A stretch of 64,000 bases of DNA, from positions 1,097,818 through 1,161,817 of the forward strand of contig CM007320.1 of assembly GCA_000333855.2 (NCBI GenBank), in the 5' to 3' direction. Below the pieces are notes generated by a model. That model ran no database searches and was not told where the DNA came from. It saw only the letters and a program-made list of their open reading frames with translations. The position numbers and the translations under genes are program-made. Positions 60,382 through 64,000 of the stretch are shown here, one piece after another; within the stretch, counting starts at the first letter, position 1; every line of letters starts with the position of its first letter. The DNA is from Endotrypanum monterogeii (taxonomy: Eukaryota; Euglenozoa; Kinetoplastea; Trypanosomatida; Trypanosomatidae).

Positions 60382-61387
60382 GGAGGTGATGAGGTTCGTG
60401 TTGAGGTGAGCCGATTCGTGGAGCACGAGCAGGTGAGTGTTCGGCACACAGCAACACACACACACCAGCGCATACAGCTGTCGGCATTCACACTTGGCTG
60501 GATGTCCGGTCGCTGGCCACTGCCGGGTGAACGGATGGGGAAAGCATTGAATGAGTGAAGGGCGCATCTGCCAATTCGCAGTGTTTAGCTTGTGCGTGAG
60601 TGTACCAGGCTAAAAAGATATATTATTTCATATCCACAGTACGCCCCAATAGGAGGGGGGCGGCGGAGGGAGTGATGGCGCTGGTACCTACGTAACTTTG
60701 CGCGCCTTCTTGTGTATGAGAACACTACTGATTATATATATATGTATACTTTGGGGAACCCAAACACAGAAATGTGTCACTCAAAATGCCGAACAATAGC
60801 TGCAAAGTGAAGGAGGAAAAAAAAATGAAGGTGCAACCATCGATGAGTGGGCAAAGGGTAGCGCACCCAGACGTGCCACATGGCAGGATAAAATCCATCC
60901 CACATTGCATACCTGACAGACAACGTAATCAGGAAGGCTGTGTAGTTGTTACAAGAAGCTTCTGCACCGTGCGTTAGCACATCCGCTTACCAGCTGCTTT
61001 CTTCCGTTTTCATTGCCTCATTGAACCGCAAGCGAAGTAAATCAGACGAGTCACATTGCACCCAAGATGGCTTCTATCTATTTTCTATTTCCGTAACAGT
61101 TTTTGAGACAAATTACGGAAACACACAGACACACACATAAAATGGTCCGTGGTGTAAAAAAGACGCAAAAAGAAAATGTGTTGACCTCGGCGAGGACTAC
61201 AAAGCAAGCCACAGAAAGCATGCTAACCCGCCCCCCCCCCAAAAAAAAAAATACAGTGTACAGTGTGTCGCTGGTGGGGCGAGAAAAAAACGTGTGGTGC
61301 CACCGCTTTTTTTTTTCGCACAGAAACACACCATGATGATGGCCGTTGGGGAGCGGGGGGAGCTTAATCTAAAGCGCAATCAGTCAA
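60382..61387. other. Intergenic region
   Basis: No convincing gene. It has a CA run (60452-60464) near the 5' end of the AAA+-like gene, a short TA run (60732-60743), A-runs (60819-60826, 61241-61250) and a C-run (61231-61240). Confidence 0.6.
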
Positions 61388-61763
61388 TCACATGATACAT
61401 GCCGCCAAAAAGCACATTCTGCCCAGCTCTGACATGGACTTGTCTCGTGGTACAAAGGGGCCGGGCACAGGCATTGGGACATTGCAGGCCCATTCATCTG
61501 AGAACGGCCTCTGTCCCTCATCCCCGCCCGGCATGCTTCCCTCCACTGTGGGTCGCGGCGACTCGACGTTGTCCGGGAGCTGACTGCTGACATGCGTAGC
61601 GACATACCCCTTTGGACTCCTCCATAAAAAAAAAATGTCCCATCGGCACCTCGCACTATCAGCACTGGAAGGTGAGAGAGGGCGGGGGATTGCTTGCCTG
61701 CATTGCAGAGTGGGTTCTGAGCCCTGGGTACGCCATACAATGGAGGCTTTACTTTCTAATTCT
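61388..61763 (-). pseudogene. Possible degenerate ORF remnant
   Basis: The sense strand from about 61620 to the stop at 61388 encodes a protein-like stretch (SPKGYVATHVSSQLPDNVES and onward to MSELGRMCFLAACIM) with high-GC third positions. Just upstream, across a 10-T run (61635-61626), another frame reads plausibly as SHLPVLIVRGADGTFFF. A very strong polypyrimidine tract (61930-61826) and an AG at 61763-61762 precede both, but no in-frame ATG joins them into one good protein. It could be a pseudogene remnant, a gene with a homopolymer error in the assembly, or the 3' UTR of the membrane protein gene. Confidence 0.3.
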
Positions 61764-62226
61764 TGGGAGAAGGATAATTTATTTTTTTTGTCTGGGGGTG
61801 GGGGGGGTGGGGTTGGCATTCGAAGGAGTGATGAAAGGAAACCGAGAAAAAAAGAGGAGAGAGGGATAGCAAGGCGGGGAACAGCAAACAGAAAAGAGTC
61901 GCAAACGTAACAAGAAAAAAAAAACTTACGCATTGCCATCTGGAAGAGACAGCATCAACGAAGGGGGAAAACAACACAGACACATACACAATCGCACAGG
62001 AAACTACATGAGGGGTCGAGAAAGAAAAATTTAACACTCACTCACTTCATCCCCCCCGCCCCCACTCACACACACACACACACACACACACGAAAGCTGG
62101 TAGGATAAACAAGTATGTCGATTTGTGTGGATGAGAGAGTTTGGGGTGCTGGTGGTCCTAGTCGTGGTCGTTAAAAAGGGTCGGAGACGTCGACCTTGCT
62201 TTAATATTGCCAGTTTTTTTTTTTTT
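61764..62226. other. Intergenic region with polypyrimidine tract and CA repeat
   Basis: Between the possible ORF remnant and the membrane protein stop. It holds a sense-strand polypyrimidine tract (61826-61930), an A-run (61914-61924), a CA run (62065-62092) and a T-run (62214-62227) that abuts the membrane protein stop codon. Confidence 0.65.
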
Positions 62227-63993
62227 TCAAACGAGCTCGTCGGAGAGCTCGTCAGCGATGTCATCCTCTTGCTCTAGTGCTGCTTGTCGTCCACGGCCAT
62301 GCCGCCGCTGACGGTTTTCTCGTCTGCTGGGTGGGTGACCGGTATCAGCGCCTCCCGTGTCACTAGAAACAAACATGGCCTCATTGCTTGCGTCGTAATA
62401 GTTTGGGGGAGCTCCGTACACATCCCCATTATCTAGGACGTTCTTTCCATAGTCCCTTTGCTGTTCCTGTGCAAGTATGCGCGGGTCTGTTTCTACTTGA
62501 TAGTCATTTTCTTCCCTCGCGTCAGCTGTGCGTCGGTGACGGTTGCGGTGACGACTCTGGCGGTTGCTGCGCGACGCATTCCAGTGGTGTGGCTGCAGCT
62601 GCGAGGGGTGGTGGGTCTCACTAACGCCGCCCATCACGTGCTCGGCCTCATGTGGCGACCACACGTTTTGCACACCAAGGCTGTCACCTCCGGAACCAAA
62701 CGCAAGGTCCCTGCTACCGTCGCCATAGATACCCCCATTCTCGCCGAAGCCGTCCTCGTGCATTGAAAGGGGCCTATCAGTGTACATGACTCCATCATCA
62801 CCAGCAGCACCGCCCCTGTCGACGCGGCGCTCGCCATGAACGCTGCTTGCCCCGTTGTCTGTGAAATAGTCTTCAAAGGGAACGTTGAAGAACTGGTCCG
62901 CCGGCCCGGAGTCAACGCCGACGTCCAAGGCGTCTGCGGAGTCACCTCGCGCCTCGACTGGTGCAGACATTAGATCTCCCCTCCAGGTGAATCCCATGTT
63001 GTCTAGTCTAGATTCGTTGTCGCCGAGGGTTTTCTTCAGCTGCTCAAATTGCTTTTCCTTCATTGCCCGCGCTACCTGTTCTCGCATTGCCTGCACAAGT
63101 GCCTCAAAGGCTTCCTCCGTAATGAGTTGGTAGGATCGAACGATTCGCACCTTTTGGCCCTCCTTGATTGCATTGCGAGTGTCTTCGATAATGGCGTTTC
63201 GTTGTGCCGTGTGAAGCTTCAGCAGTGGCTTGGACGTATTGCACAGGAATCCGCGCATCTCCCAGGGGCAATCTGCCTCGGAGAGCAGGACAGTTGCTTC
63301 GTCACTGGAAAAGTAACATAACATGATGACCCCAAGGAGATAGATGACCTCGGATACACACGTCGCTGCGAACGGCCAGTATACAGGGGTAGAAAATATC
63401 GTGAAGTCGTCAAACTCGCTCATCAGAAGCTGCTCGTTGTTCACCAGTCGCTTCTGTTCCGCACAGAATTGCAGTGCACGCTGGAAAAACCGTCGATTGC
63501 CGTCAAAGGACCATACGCAGACGACAATGGCGAGAGAAAAGAGCTGCGTCAGTGTGACGGTGATGTGGTAGAGGGGGACGTGCACGCTAAAGATGCGAAG
63601 GTGGCGGTTTCCGCTTATGTAGTTGGTTGCAATGATCACGTTGTTGACCAGTAGCAGGAACTCAAGCACGAAAAGCGCCGTCACGTACTGCGCCGTCGTC
63701 ATCAAACCATAGCCAATATTGCCCGTTGTCACGTCCACTGTGCCACGGACGTTGCCCAGTTGGATGCTTCCAGTATACGTACAATTTTCCATGACCAGAA
63801 GGATGCTCTCGGAGATGACGAGGTCTCGGTTGGTGTAGTAGGATGGCATCGAGCTCATTAAGCGGGTGTAAAAATCGCAGATGAGAACCACCAAACTCAC
63901 AAGGTGGGCGAGGTTAGCGAGCATGTAGAGGGACTTGAAGATCATTTCCAGTACCTGACGCGGGTACTGGGGAGTGGGGTAGATGAAAAACAT
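62227..63993 (-). CDS. Four-pass membrane protein, hypothetical (5' end may be outside)
   Basis: The visible ORF is 588 residues from an ATG at 63993, but the frame stays open to the window edge, so the true start may lie beyond it. Four hydrophobic helices are apparent at about 16-46, 93-125, 138-165 and 204-228. The loop between the first two contains possible N-glycosylation (NCTYT) and may be outside the cell or lumenal. After the last helix come a basic coiled-coil region (about 265-330, with AMREQVARAMKEKQFEQLKK) and a long disordered Asp/Gly/Ser-rich tail. The tail contains an Arg/His-rich patch (SNRQSRHRNRHRR) and ends in an acidic DIADELSDELV. No transporter or channel signature is recognised. 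Confidence 0.65.
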   Translation of the reverse strand: MFFIYPTPQYPRQVLEMIFKSLYMLANLAHLVSLVVLICDFYTRLMSSMPSYYTNRDLVISESILLVMENCTYTGSIQLGNVRGTVDVTTGNIGYGLMTTAQYVTALFVLEFLLLVNNVIIATNYISGNRHLRIFSVHVPLYHITVTLTQLFSLAIVVCVWSFDGNRRFFQRALQFCAEQKRLVNNEQLLMSEFDDFTIFSTPVYWPFAATCVSEVIYLLGVIMLCYFSSDEATVLLSEADCPWEMRGFLCNTSKPLLKLHTAQRNAIIEDTRNAIKEGQKVRIVRSYQLITEEAFEALVQAMREQVARAMKEKQFEQLKKTLGDNESRLDNMGFTWRGDLMSAPVEARGDSADALDVGVDSGPADQFFNVPFEDYFTDNGASSVHGERRVDRGGAAGDDGVMYTDRPLSMHEDGFGENGGIYGDGSRDLAFGSGGDSLGVQNVWSPHEAEHVMGGVSETHHPSQLQPHHWNASRSNRQSRHRNRHRRTADAREENDYQVETDPRILAQEQQRDYGKNVLDNGDVYGAPPNYYDASNEAMFVSSDTGGADTGHPPSRRENRQRRHGRGRQAALEQEDDIADELSDELV

Positions 63994-64000
63994 CGCTGCT

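Noticed and set aside
60382..60567. 62-residue N-terminal extension of the AAA+-like protein from ATG 60567
   Set aside because: Part of it is encoded by a CA microsatellite and reads as a Cys/Val run; ATG 60381 starts a more normal protein. The longer form is not excluded.

Overview
The window looks like nuclear DNA of a trypanosomatid (kinetoplastid) protist. All convincing genes lie on the minus strand in one 64-kb array, and none shows an intron. Intergenic stretches are rich in purine runs on the plus strand, which read as polypyrimidine tracts in the sense direction. An AG often follows such a tract just upstream of an ATG, as expected for polycistronic transcription with spliced-leader trans-splicing. 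Several products (YME1-type protease, SPO11, POC5, DTD, transportin, a KKT14-like kinetochore protein) fit this group. The species cannot be fixed from the sequence alone; base composition is less GC-rich than typical Leishmania. The left end is the downstream (3') end of the array and transcription enters from the right.

Left third (0.8-20.7 kb): a calcineurin-like metallophosphoesterase, a large exportin-like HEAT-repeat protein, a pentapeptide-repeat protein, a POC5-like centrin-binding centriole protein, a 1440-residue protein of unknown role, an i-AAA mitochondrial protease and a transportin. A 4.9-kb gene-free island follows (20.7-25.6 kb). It holds a SIDER-like repeat, blocks of extreme strand composition (A/C-rich at the left, G/T-rich at the right) and long poly-G runs, and it sits between transportin and the D-aminoacyl-tRNA deacylase gene.

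Middle (25.6-45.6 kb): the tRNA deacylase, a 1096-residue probably mitochondrial protein, a GNAT acetyltransferase of the SSAT/thialysine type, a nodulin-like MFS transporter, an 85-codon small ORF, a small secreted cysteine-rich protein, an Arg/Ser/His-rich disordered protein, and SPO11. Two further SIDER-like copies, several TA/CA microsatellites and one 20-N assembly gap lie here. The gap is flanked by a short duplicate of the neighbouring coding sequence.

Right third (46.2-64 kb): a 2679-residue protein made of about seven degenerate repeats that resemble nucleoside diphosphate kinase domains; a KKT14/BUB1-like pseudokinase gene broken by a one-base frameshift; a hypothetical protein with a weak AAA+-like core; a possible degenerate ORF; and a four-pass membrane protein that may continue beyond the window edge.

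Starts were set at the first in-frame ATG consistent with a plausible splice acceptor. Several open frames extend upstream only through non-ATG codons and were trimmed. Family assignments come from motif recognition by eye; no database search was run.
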